A stretch of DNA of 64,000 nucleotides from Egicoccus halophilus. GTDB lineage: Bacteria > Actinomycetota > Nitriliruptoria > Nitriliruptorales > Nitriliruptoraceae. Position 1 is the stretch's first letter, and each line of letters begins with the position of its first letter. The stretch lies in contig NZ_CP036250.1 in NCBI RefSeq assembly GCF_004300825.1, forward strand, positions 3,731,001 to 3,795,000, given 5' to 3'. The notes under the pieces were generated by a model. That model had not been told where the DNA came from, did not search any database, and saw only the letters and a program-made list of their open reading frames with translations. This document shows, one piece after another, positions 51,401-59,124 of the stretch. A program made the position numbers and the translations under genes.

Positions 51401-51856
51401 GTGCACGCATCCTCCGAGCTGCCGCGACTCGTCGTGGTCGACGACGATCGCACCATCCGCGACGTCGTCAGTCTGACCCTGCGCAGCAGCGGTCAGATCG
51501 AGGTGGTCGGTCTGGCCGCCGACGGCGCCGAGGCGATGCAGATGGTCGCCGACGAACAGCCCGACGTCGTCCTGCTCGACCTCATGCTGGGTGCGGAGCG
51601 TGGCACCGACCTCATCGCGCCGCTGCTGCGCTCGGCCCCACGGTCCATGATCGCCATGATGACCTCGGTACCGGCCGAGCTCGAGGAGCTCAACTCCCTG
51701 CGGGCCGGCGCCTTCGTGTACTACGAGAAGACGATGCTCAGCGCCCTGGCGCGCTTCATCGCCGACGACCTGTCGCTGTTCCGGCGCGCCCTGGGTGGCG
51801 AGGACGTCGTCGCCCCGTCGTCGCTGCGTCGGCGCTCGGAGCCGACCGGCACCTGA
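51401..51856 (+). CDS. Stand-alone response-regulator receiver protein
   Basis: This 151-residue protein is a single receiver domain: acidic pair and start LVVVDDDRTIRDVVSLTL, phospho-acceptor Asp in DVVLLDLMLGAERG (about 67), the conserved Thr/Ser in AMMTSV, and Lys in FVYYEKTM. A basic tail of about 30 residues (LRRRSEPTGT) follows and no DNA-binding domain is present. It may act by protein interaction. It is divergent from a membrane histidine kinase and likely receives phosphate from it. GTG 51401 gives the normal receiver N-terminus; longer in-frame starts exist upstream without family support. Confidence 0.78.
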   Translation: MHASSELPRLVVVDDDRTIRDVVSLTLRSSGQIEVVGLAADGAEAMQMVADEQPDVVLLDLMLGAERGTDLIAPLLRSAPRSMIAMMTSVPAELEELNSLRAGAFVYYEKTMLSALARFIADDLSLFRRALGGEDVVAPSSLRRRSEPTGT

Positions 51857-51867
51857 GCCGTCCCGGC

Positions 51868-52932
51868 TCAGCGGTCCTCGGTGACGGCGGCCACCAGGTC
51901 GACGGGTCGTGCCGGGACCAGCGGCGCCAGCGCGTCCACGGCCTCCCAAGCCGACCGGAAGCGTGTCCGCGGGTCGGACCGGGTCAGCCGGTGCACCACC
52001 GCACTGAGGGGATGGGACGGGAACGCGGTCAGCTCGGCGAGCTCGGGCACCTCGGCGGTCAGCCGCGCGAGCGCGATCGCCGTACTGGTGTCGCCGCTGA
52101 ACGGGCGGCGACCGGCGGCCGCCTCCCACAGGATCAGCCCGAGGGCGTACAGGTCGGTGCGCTGGTCGCCGAGCCGGCCCTCGACCTGCTCGGGTGCGAG
52201 GTAGGCCGGGCTGCCGGCGACCTGCCCGGCCGTCGCCGGCGTCAGCTCGCCCGCGAGGTGCCGAGCCGTGCCGAAGTCGACGATCTTGAGCGTGCCGCGC
52301 TCGGTCAGCACGACGTTGCGGGGCTTGAGGTCGCGGTGCACGATCCCCTGGGCATGGATGGCGGCGACCCCGGTCCCCAACTGCACCCCGAGCGCCGCCA
52401 CCACGTCGGGCGAGAACGGCGCATGCCGGGCCATCAGCGATCGCAGGCTCATCCCACCCACGTGCTCGGCGATGAGGCACAGCTGGTGTCCGCGCACGTG
52501 CACGTCGAGCAGACGCATGACGTGTTCGTGTTCGACGCTGGCCAGCAGCTCGGCCTCCCGCCGGAAGCGGCGCATCGCGAGGCCGTCGTCGAGCAGGTCG
52601 GTGCGCAACAGCTTCACGGCCACCGGCCGTTGCAACCGCAGGTCGGTGGCACGCCAGACGGTGCCGGCGCCGCCGCGGGCGATCAGCTCCTCGATCCGCC
52701 ACCGCTCGCCGATCAGCGAACCCGGTCGGACGTCACCGTCCAGCGCCCGGGTCACCTCACCCGGTGACGGGGTCCCGCTGTGGCGCGCCGCCTCGTCACG
52801 CGCGTCGGCACGCCGCTCGCGATCGTCGGCCCGCTGCTCCCGCGCCTGCAGATCCGCATGGCGGGTCGCGAGCTGACGTTCCCTCGCCGCCAGCGCCTGC
52901 TCGCGCTCCTCGGCGCCAACGTTGTCACTCAC
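51868..52932 (-). CDS. Soluble Ser/Thr protein kinase
   Basis: This 354-residue kinase has an N-terminal coiled coil (about 8-55: EREQALAARERQLATRHADLQAREQRAD) and a kinase domain (about 75-335). Motifs are the glycine loop IARGGAGTVWRAT, VAVKLL (catalytic Lys), HRDLKPRNVVL, VDFGTARHL and SPAYLAPEQ. There is no membrane helix or outer PASTA domain, so it is cytosolic and may be targeted by the coiled coil. GTG 52932 follows TAGGCT by exactly 7 nt, a leaderless arrangement. The C-terminus converges on the receiver gene with 11 nt between stops. Confidence 0.9.
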   Translation of the reverse strand: MSDNVGAEEREQALAARERQLATRHADLQAREQRADDRERRADARDEAARHSGTPSPGEVTRALDGDVRPGSLIGERWRIEELIARGGAGTVWRATDLRLQRPVAVKLLRTDLLDDGLAMRRFRREAELLASVEHEHVMRLLDVHVRGHQLCLIAEHVGGMSLRSLMARHAPFSPDVVAALGVQLGTGVAAIHAQGIVHRDLKPRNVVLTERGTLKIVDFGTARHLAGELTPATAGQVAGSPAYLAPEQVEGRLGDQRTDLYALGLILWEAAAGRRPFSGDTSTAIALARLTAEVPELAELTAFPSHPLSAVVHRLTRSDPRTRFRSAWEAVDALAPLVPARPVDLVAAVTEDR

Positions 52933-52939
52933 GTCCACC

Positions 52940-52945
52940 AGCCTA
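52940..52945 (-). promoter_or_regulatory. -10 box TAGGCT of a leaderless-type promoter
   Basis: On the minus strand TAGGCT ends 7 nt before GTG 52932, so the kinase transcript should start at the GTG. Confidence 0.55.
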
Positions 52946-53031
52946 CTCCGGTCCCGCTCGGTGGGCAGTCCGGGTGAGCACGCATCCGGAGGCCACCGTC
53001 GGACCTCCTGGGCCCGCGACCCCGGGCGCGG

Positions 53032-53277
53032 TAGGCTCGTGCCACGAGCTGGCCCCAGTCCACTCGGAACACGCGCTCCTCCGTCCGCCGCACGCGTTCG
53101 GTTCGGAGCAGTCCTGGCCCTCGGTCGGCCTGCGGCACACGCCGCACCCTCGATCGGCTGCGTGTTCGACACACGCACCGTGCGCCGGCACCGCCGGCTC
53201 CTCGCGTGCACGCGTCCGGGTCCCCGATCCGACGCGACGACGACGTGCCCGCGTACGGCGGGCTGCAAGGCATCTTC
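53032..53277 (+). promoter_or_regulatory. Promoter and long structured 5' leader of the DEAD-box helicase gene
   Basis: TAGGCT at 53032-53037 is a likely -10 box, giving a leader of about 230 nt before ATG 53278. It contains a perfect 7-bp hairpin (TGCGTGT and ACACGCA, 53159-53177) and further GC-rich inverted repeats near 53185. No ORF with a family match lies in it. Long leaders are typical of cold- or auto-regulated RNA helicase genes. Confidence 0.45.
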
Positions 53278-54744
53278 ATGACGACCTCCACCTCCGAGCG
53301 CTCGTTCGCCGACCTCGGGGTTCCGTCCGCACTGGTGGCGCGACTGCGCGCCCTGGACATCCAGGCACCGTTCCCGATCCAGCAGTTGACGCTGCGTGAC
53401 GCCGTCGACGGTCGGGACCTGTGCGGCAAGGCACCGACCGGCTCGGGCAAGACGCTCGCCTTCTCCCTGCCGGTCGCCATGCGCGTCGGTCGCGGCGCGG
53501 CCGGCCGACCCCGCGCCCTGCTGCTGGTCCCCACCCGCGAGCTCGCGGCACAGGTCCGCGACGTGCTCGCGCCGCTGCTCGAGGAGATGGGCCGCAACCT
53601 GGTGACCGTCTACGGCGGTACCAGCGTCAACCGCGACCGCCAGCGTCTGGGCCGCCGGGTCGACGTGCTCGTCGCGACGCCCGGGCGGCTCGAGGACCTG
53701 CTGCAGCAGCGCGCCCTGCACCTGGGTGACGTCGACCTGGTGGTGCTCGACGAAGCCGACCGCATGGCCGACATGGGCTTCCTGCCGGTCGTGCGGCGCC
53801 TGCTCGACCAGACCCGCGGTGACCGGCAGACGCTGCTGTTCAGCGCGACGCTCGATGGCGACGTCGACGTGCTGATCCGCCGCTACCAGCGCAACCCCGC
53901 CCGGCACGAGTTCGACACGCCGGCCGAGCGTCGCGGAGACGTACGCCACCTGTTCTGGCCCGCCGAGCGTCCCGAGCGTCGCTCCCTGACCGCCCAGATC
54001 GTCCGCCGTACCGGCGCCACGATCGTGTTCACCCGCACCAAGCACGGCGCCGACCGGCTTGCGAAGCAACTGGCCAAGGACGGCATCACGACCGCGGCGA
54101 TCCACGGCAACCGCAGCCAGAACCAGCGCGAGTCGGCGTTGACCCGCTTCGCCGACGGCACCGTCCAGGCGCTGGTGGCCACCGACGTCGCGGCCCGCGG
54201 CATCCACGTCGACGACGTCGCCGCGGTCGTGCACTACGACCAGCCGGCGACGGACAAGGACTACGTGCACCGCTCGGGTCGCACCGGTCGTGCGGGCGCT
54301 GACGGCCTGGTCGTCTCGCTCGTCGGTGCCGAGGAGCGCGGTGACGTGCAGAAGCTCCAGCGCGACCTCGAGCTGCCGGTCGGCCTGCACGACGTCGAGT
54401 GGTCGCTGTTGTCGGCCGACACCCTCCCGTCCCCGCGTCCTGGCGCCACCACCGAGGCGCGCCCGCGCCAACGCTCGCGTGGCGGGCAGCGTTCCGGTGG
54501 CGGGCAGCGCTCCGGTGACGGGCAACGCTCCGGCGGCGGCCACCGCTCGGGTGGACCGCGCACCGGGGAGTCCGGCCGCTCCGGCGCATCGCACGCGTCC
54601 GGCAGCCAGCGGACGGGCGACGGGCAGCGCGCCGACGGCAGCCAGCGCACCGGCGGCGGACAGCGCACCGGCGGCGGACAGCGCGCCGGCGGTGACTCCC
54701 GCTCGTCGCAGGGTCAGCCGCGTCGACGGGCACGCCGGCGCTGA
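53278..54744 (+). CDS. DEAD-box ATP-dependent RNA helicase
   Basis: This 488-residue helicase shows the ordered motifs: Q motif (FADLGVPSALVARLRALDIQAPFPIQ), I APTGSGKT, Ia PTRELA, Ib TPGRLEDLL, II VLDEADRMADMGF, III SATLDG, IV VFTRTKHGADRLA, V ATDVAARGIHV and VI HRSGRTGRAG. The last 100 residues are an Arg/Gly-rich, disordered RNA-binding tail with near-repeats (GGQRSGGGQRSGDGQ) ending RRRARRR. It should unwind mRNA or rRNA, perhaps in cold or ribosome assembly. The long leader suggests post-transcriptional control. A 21-bp hairpin terminator follows. Confidence 0.92.
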   Translation: MTTSTSERSFADLGVPSALVARLRALDIQAPFPIQQLTLRDAVDGRDLCGKAPTGSGKTLAFSLPVAMRVGRGAAGRPRALLLVPTRELAAQVRDVLAPLLEEMGRNLVTVYGGTSVNRDRQRLGRRVDVLVATPGRLEDLLQQRALHLGDVDLVVLDEADRMADMGFLPVVRRLLDQTRGDRQTLLFSATLDGDVDVLIRRYQRNPARHEFDTPAERRGDVRHLFWPAERPERRSLTAQIVRRTGATIVFTRTKHGADRLAKQLAKDGITTAAIHGNRSQNQRESALTRFADGTVQALVATDVAARGIHVDDVAAVVHYDQPATDKDYVHRSGRTGRAGADGLVVSLVGAEERGDVQKLQRDLELPVGLHDVEWSLLSADTLPSPRPGATTEARPRQRSRGGQRSGGGQRSGDGQRSGGGHRSGGPRTGESGRSGASHASGSQRTGDGQRADGSQRTGGGQRTGGGQRAGGDSRSSQGQPRRRARRR

Positions 54745-54756
54745 CCGACCCCCTGT

Positions 54757-54802
54757 CGACACGACGGCGCCCGGGGCGAGTGCCCCGGGCGCCGTCGTGT
54801 CG
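54757..54802. terminator. Very strong bidirectional hairpin
   Basis: A perfect 21-bp stem (CGACACGACGGCGCCCGGGG, then C, with its complement) and a GAGT loop lie between the convergent helicase and SGNH hydrolase genes. Confidence 0.75.
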
Positions 54803-54808
54803 GTCGTG

Positions 54809-56557
54809 TCAGCGGACGTCGAGCTCCGCCAGCACCCGCGTCGTGCCGTCGTCGAGGTCGGCGACCAGCGTCCAGCCGCCCGGCGTCACCCCCAGGCGCC
54901 GCAGCGGGAGCTGCGCGCCGTAGCGGTCCCCGTCGTAGCCCTCCGTCAGCTCGCCGGCGACCAACGCGGTCCCGTGGGCGCTGACGAGCCGCAACGACGC
55001 TGGCACGCCGGCCACGGGCTGTCCGGCGGCGTCACGGACCGACACGCGGACGGGCAGCATGGCGTTGCGCTGGATCTCGATCGGCCCGGTTCCTTCGAGC
55101 CGGTCCGACGCCACCGCGACGTCGTACACGACGCGGTAGCCCACCGTGGCCTCGGTGCGGTTGCCAGCGGCGTCGACGGCCGTGACCGTGAGCGTCCGCC
55201 GTCCGGCCGTGGTGGTGTCCAGGACGCCGTCCGCCTGGGACGGCTCGCAGGACGCCACACCGGAGCGGTCGTCGTCGCAGGCGACGCCGAACCCGGCCTC
55301 GGCCCCGAGGAGCACCTCGTCGCCGTCGTCGACCCCGGTCACGGTGACGGTCGGCGCCTGCCGGTCGAGCGACACCGCGTGCACCTCGCTCGCGGACACG
55401 TTGCCGTTGACGTCGATCGCCCGGGCCTCGACGAAGCTGGCGCCGTCCTGCTCGACCGTGACGAGCGCCCGGTCCCCGAAGGACGTCTGCCAGGTACCGA
55501 CGCTGCCGTCCGGCGCGTGCACCCGGGACTCGATGCCGGCCACACCGGCCTCGTCGGTCGCGACGACCTCGACGTCCACGGCCGCGGCGTGCCAGCCGGC
55601 GGACGTCGGCGCCGTCGTCGTCGCCAGCGTCACCTGGGGCACCGCCTCGTCGGCGAAGTCGAACCCGGCCAGCCACGACACCTCGGCCAGCTTCACCTGT
55701 CCCCGGTAGGAGGGGTGGAAGTGGTCCTGGCTGGACACGTCGCTGTCGACGAACGTGGCCGGATCGTTGCTGAACCGCCAGGTGGCGTCGTCGTCGTAGC
55801 GGCAGCGCAGGTACCGGGCGCAGGCCTCGCGCAGCTGGTCGTTGTAGGCCAACCCGTGCGCACGGACCGCGTCGCGGCGGGCGACGTCGGCCGCGTCCTG
55901 CGAGGTGGGGTTCGCCAGCAGCGACTGACAGGGGATGAGCCCGAGGGACCAGAACGTCACCGCGACCGCGTTGGTGCGCCGCAGTTCCCACAGTCGGTAG
56001 ATGTCGGGCACCGAGTTGACCTGCACCAGCGCCTCGGGTCGGTGCTCGGCGATCCACGCCAGCGTCGCGTCGATCTGCGCCCGGTACTCCTCGACGGGCG
56101 TCATGTCCTGCACCGTCGGCCGGCACAGGTCGTTGCCACCGATCTGGACCAGGATCAACCCCACGTCCACCGGTGCGCCCCGAACCTGTTGGGCGACGTC
56201 CGATCCCCGGGAGCCGTTGACCGCCAGGTTCGCCCGCGTGGTGCTCTGCCCCGGCCGCAGGGACCGCACCCGCTGGAACACGCTCTGCAGATCGGTGTAC
56301 TGGTCGCCGGTCGCCCACGAACGGTTGGGCCGCTCGCTGCCCGGCAGCGGGATCAGCGAGTCACCGAAGCTGCGCCCGTCGGCACCGGTCCCGGCCGAGA
56401 TCGAGTCACCGAGCACGGCGACCGACGCCGGCGGACCGGTCCGCGCCGCTGTCGTGGTGACCGATGAGGCAGCGTCGACGGCGACCGCGGTCGTCGCCGG
56501 CAACAGCAGGCCGGCGGCGGCCACCGCCCCCAGCACCGCACGAAGCGTTGTCTTCAC
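54809..56557 (-). CDS. Secreted SGNH/GDSL-family hydrolase with Ig-like domains
   Basis: This 582-residue exported esterase has a signal peptide (LRAVLGAVAAAGLLLPATTAVAV). The SGNH domain (about 45-310) carries block I VAVLGDSISAG (Ser), block II NLAVNGSRGSD (Gly), block III VQIGGNDLC (Asn) and block V SQDHFHPSYRG (Asp/His). Beta domains follow (about 320-480, with DVEVVATDEAGVAGIESRV and AVDAAGNRTEATV) and a C-terminal beta domain. It probably removes acyl groups from lipids or polysaccharides outside the cell. GTG 56557 has GGGAG 8 nt upstream and gives a proper signal peptide. Confidence 0.83.
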   Translation of the reverse strand: MKTTLRAVLGAVAAAGLLLPATTAVAVDAASSVTTTAARTGPPASVAVLGDSISAGTGADGRSFGDSLIPLPGSERPNRSWATGDQYTDLQSVFQRVRSLRPGQSTTRANLAVNGSRGSDVAQQVRGAPVDVGLILVQIGGNDLCRPTVQDMTPVEEYRAQIDATLAWIAEHRPEALVQVNSVPDIYRLWELRRTNAVAVTFWSLGLIPCQSLLANPTSQDAADVARRDAVRAHGLAYNDQLREACARYLRCRYDDDATWRFSNDPATFVDSDVSSQDHFHPSYRGQVKLAEVSWLAGFDFADEAVPQVTLATTTAPTSAGWHAAAVDVEVVATDEAGVAGIESRVHAPDGSVGTWQTSFGDRALVTVEQDGASFVEARAIDVNGNVSASEVHAVSLDRQAPTVTVTGVDDGDEVLLGAEAGFGVACDDDRSGVASCEPSQADGVLDTTTAGRRTLTVTAVDAAGNRTEATVGYRVVYDVAVASDRLEGTGPIEIQRNAMLPVRVSVRDAAGQPVAGVPASLRLVSAHGTALVAGELTEGYDGDRYGAQLPLRRLGVTPGGWTLVADLDDGTTRVLAELDVR

Positions 56558-56693
56558 GTCCAGGCTCCCGTGACCGCCGGGCGCGGTCACGCGATGCCGT
56601 GGGAGTCCTCCCGTGAACTCCCGTCGCGCCGCACCCGAGGCGGCGGGACCCTAGTCCGTTCGGGCTGCCTCGGTGCCCGCGTCTCGCGGGTCT

Positions 56694-57326
56694 TCAGCAA
56701 CGCTCCAGATAGCCCTGGGCGATCAGGTCCTCGAACTCGGCGACGGCCTCCTCGCCGAGCACCTGGGCGACGACGTCGAGGTCCTGCTGGGTCACGCAGT
56801 CGAGCTCCACGTCGGCCGGGAACGGGTTGTCCGCCCCGAAGGCCTCCTCGAGCACGCCGCCCTCGCGGAACGCCGGCGGTTCGGTGGGGCGTGGGCGGGC
56901 AGCACCGGACGTCGACTCCCCCCGGCCCGCGCCGCCGGTGCCCTCGTCCACGCCACGGTCGGCAGCGCCGTTCGCGCCGGTGTCGTCCGCCGCGGCGGCA
57001 TCCTCGGCGTCTCGCCCCGCGGCGGGCTGCCCGGCCGCGTCGGTCGTGCCGTCCTCGGCGTCCCCGGGTACGTCACCGGCTCCGGGAACGCTCTCGCCCG
57101 GGCCGTCACCGGCGGACGCCGCGTCGGCCGGGTCATCGTCGGCCGGGTCGTCGTCCGCCGGCTCGCGGTCGGCCGGGTCGTCGTCGGCCGGGTCCTGCGC
57201 CACCGGCGCGCCGTCGCGCACGCGGTCGGACACCCCGGTGTCGTCGGACGTGCAGCCGCCGAGCAGCAGGCCGGTCGTGGCCAACGCCGTGGCGATCAGC
57301 CGGACGAGGCGGAAGTCGGACCGCAT
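56694..57326 (-). CDS. Acidic low-complexity lipoprotein
   Basis: This 210-residue protein has a lipoprotein signal (LVRLIATALATTGLLLGGC). A long Asp/Ala/Pro/Gly stretch follows (DPADDDPADREPADDDPADDD), then a short C-terminal region (about 155-210: GGVLEEAFGADNPFPADVELDCVTQQDLDVVAQVLGEEAVAEFEDLIAQGYLERC) whose two Cys could form a disulfide. GGGGGA lies 4 nt before ATG 57326. I do not recognise the family. The repeat tract looks like a salt-adapted spacer holding the small C-terminal domain away from the membrane. Confidence 0.65.
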   Translation of the reverse strand: MRSDFRLVRLIATALATTGLLLGGCTSDDTGVSDRVRDGAPVAQDPADDDPADREPADDDPADDDPADAASAGDGPGESVPGAGDVPGDAEDGTTDAAGQPAAGRDAEDAAAADDTGANGAADRGVDEGTGGAGRGESTSGAARPRPTEPPAFREGGVLEEAFGADNPFPADVELDCVTQQDLDVVAQVLGEEAVAEFEDLIAQGYLERC

Positions 57327-57429
57327 GGTTCCCCCTGGTGCGCGGCCGCGACCGTACTGGCGCGGAATGCCGGCGGCCACCCCGGCGTTGCCCACGTGGT
57401 TGCATGACGAACGAATCGGTGAGGAGCGC

Positions 57430-58497
57430 ATGCGCGACGTCGAGGTGGTCGTCGTCGGCGCCGGACAGGCGGGACTGTCCGCGGCGCACTTCCTCGGTGC
57501 GCGCGGATTCTCGCCGGGGGACGAGTTCGTCCTGCTCGACGCCGACGACGGGCCCGGCGGCGCCTGGCGTCACCGTTGGCCCACGCTGACGATGCGGGCG
57601 GTCCACGGGGTGCACGACCTGCCGGGCCTGCCGTTGGGCGAGGTGGGCGACGACGAGCCCGCCAGCGAGGTGATGGCCGACTACTTCGCCCGGTACGAGC
57701 GCACCTTCGACCTCCCGGTGCACCGCCCCGTCGCCGTGCGCGCCGTCCGGGAGGTCCAGGCTCCCGACGACGGGCGCCTGGTGGTGGAGACCGACGGCGG
57801 CACCTGGCGCACCCGCGCGCTGATCAACGCGACCGGGACCTGGACCCGCCCGTTCTGGCCCGGCTACCCGGGTCGCGAGCGGTTCCGCGGCGAGCAGCTC
57901 CACACCGCCGACTACGCCGGGCCGCACGCCTTCGCCGGCCGGCACGTGGTGGTCGTCGGCGGCGGGCACTCCGCCGTGCAACACCTCGCCGAGATCTCGC
58001 GGGTGACGACCACGACGTGGGTGACCCGGCGCGAACCGGTGTGGCGCGACACCCCCTTCGACCACGACGCCGGCCGCGAGGCGATCGCGAAGGTGAAGCG
58101 CGCCGTCGCCGAGGGCCGACGGCCCGCGTCGGTCGTCCGCGTGACCGGCCTGGTCGCCACCCCACCGGTCGAGGAGGCCCGCCGCCGGGGCGCGCTCGAA
58201 CGATCGCCGATGTTCGACCGCATCACCCCCGATGGCGTCGCGTGGGACGACGGCCGCTCCGTCCGCGCCGGCGTGATCCTGTGGGCGACCGGGTTCCGCC
58301 ACGCACTCGACCACCTCGCGCCACTCGATCTGCGCGATGCCAGCGGCGGCATCCGCATGGAGGGCACGCACGTCGCGGACGACCCGCGCCTGCACCTGCT
58401 GGGCTACGGGCCCTCGGCGTCCACGATCGGGGCCAACCGCGCCGCCCGGATCGCCGTCCGCGACCTGCGCAGCGACCTCGGACGCACCGCCGCCTGA
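57430..58497 (+). CDS. FAD/NAD(P)-dependent monooxygenase-like oxidoreductase
   Basis: This 355-residue flavoprotein has two dinucleotide folds: VEVVVVGAGQAGLSAAHFLGARG at the N-terminus (FAD) and HVVVVGGGHSAVQHLAEI near 175 (NADPH), plus ALINATGTWTRPFWPGYPG and VILWATGFRHALDHLAPL near 275. This is the flavin-containing/Baeyer-Villiger monooxygenase-like group with Pyr_redox_3 fold; the full FxGxxxHxxxW fingerprint is not present, so a simpler reductase role is possible. ATG 57430 has GAGGAG 4 nt upstream. It is divergent from the acidic lipoprotein gene by 103 nt. Confidence 0.82.
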   Translation: MRDVEVVVVGAGQAGLSAAHFLGARGFSPGDEFVLLDADDGPGGAWRHRWPTLTMRAVHGVHDLPGLPLGEVGDDEPASEVMADYFARYERTFDLPVHRPVAVRAVREVQAPDDGRLVVETDGGTWRTRALINATGTWTRPFWPGYPGRERFRGEQLHTADYAGPHAFAGRHVVVVGGGHSAVQHLAEISRVTTTTWVTRREPVWRDTPFDHDAGREAIAKVKRAVAEGRRPASVVRVTGLVATPPVEEARRRGALERSPMFDRITPDGVAWDDGRSVRAGVILWATGFRHALDHLAPLDLRDASGGIRMEGTHVADDPRLHLLGYGPSASTIGANRAARIAVRDLRSDLGRTAA

Positions 58498-58597
58498 GCG
58501 CCACAGACCTGCCGGGCGTCGCGGGCGGCCCGCCGGGCGTCACGGCGGGCTGGCCGAGCGTCGTGTCCGCTCCCCGACCGCGAGCGACGTCGATCAC

Positions 58598-58603
58598 TAG
58601 GGT
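58598..58603 (+). promoter_or_regulatory. -10 box TAGGGT before the CMD-like gene
   Basis: TAGGGT would start a transcript near 58611, giving a short leader that includes GAGGAAG before GTG 58633. Confidence 0.4.
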
Positions 58604-58632
58604 CGGGACGGCCGATCGACGAGGAAGCCATC

Positions 58633-58968
58633 GTGTCCGACACCCCCGACGTCGCGTACCTCCCCGACATCTACCTCGGTATCCGCGACCGCTATCCGCA
58701 GGTCGCCGACGCCCTCGACGGCCTCGGGCGCGCCGGGGAACAGGCCGGACCGCTCGACGAGCGCGAGCAGCGGCTCACGACCCTGGGCATCGCCGTCGGC
58801 GCCCTGGCCAAGGGCGCGGTGCGCTCCAACGTCCGCAAGGCCCTGGGGGTCGGCTGCACGGCCGAGGAGATCCGCCACGTCGCCGTGCTCGCGATCACCA
58901 CCGCCGGCTTCCCGTCCGCGGTCGCCGCCATGGGCTGGATCGACGACGTCCTGGCCGAGGAGGCCTGA
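58633..58968 (+). CDS. Carboxymuconolactone decarboxylase-like (AhpD fold) protein lacking CXXC
   Basis: This 111-residue all-helical protein has the CMD pattern (LDEREQRLTTLGIAVGALAKGAVRSNVRKALGVGCTAEEIRHVAVLAITTAGFPSAVAAMGWIDDVL). AhpD-type members use a CXXC pair in the central helix; here GAVRSNVRKALG replaces it, so peroxidase activity is not expected. CMD-family proteins without this pair include gamma-carboxymuconolactone decarboxylase-like and unassigned forms. GTG 58633 has GAGGAAG 5 nt upstream. It may be co-expressed with the molybdoenzyme 156 nt downstream. Confidence 0.7.
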   Translation: MSDTPDVAYLPDIYLGIRDRYPQVADALDGLGRAGEQAGPLDEREQRLTTLGIAVGALAKGAVRSNVRKALGVGCTAEEIRHVAVLAITTAGFPSAVAAMGWIDDVLAEEA

Positions 58969-59124
58969 GCGTCGCGCGGCAGGGCCGAACGGCCCCGAGG
59001 GAGCCCGGAGAGGTCCCGCGAAGTCGGGCCTTGTCGCGCTCACACGGACACCCGCGACGGCCGACCCTCCTGACCGAAGCCCACCGCGAACGTCGCGGCC
59101 GGGTACGACGCCAGGAGAGCCGCC

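Noticed and set aside
54475-54700. Short regular repeats resembling a CRISPR or minisatellite
   Set aside because: They encode the Arg/Gly tail of the DEAD-box helicase, and there are no unique spacers of constant length.
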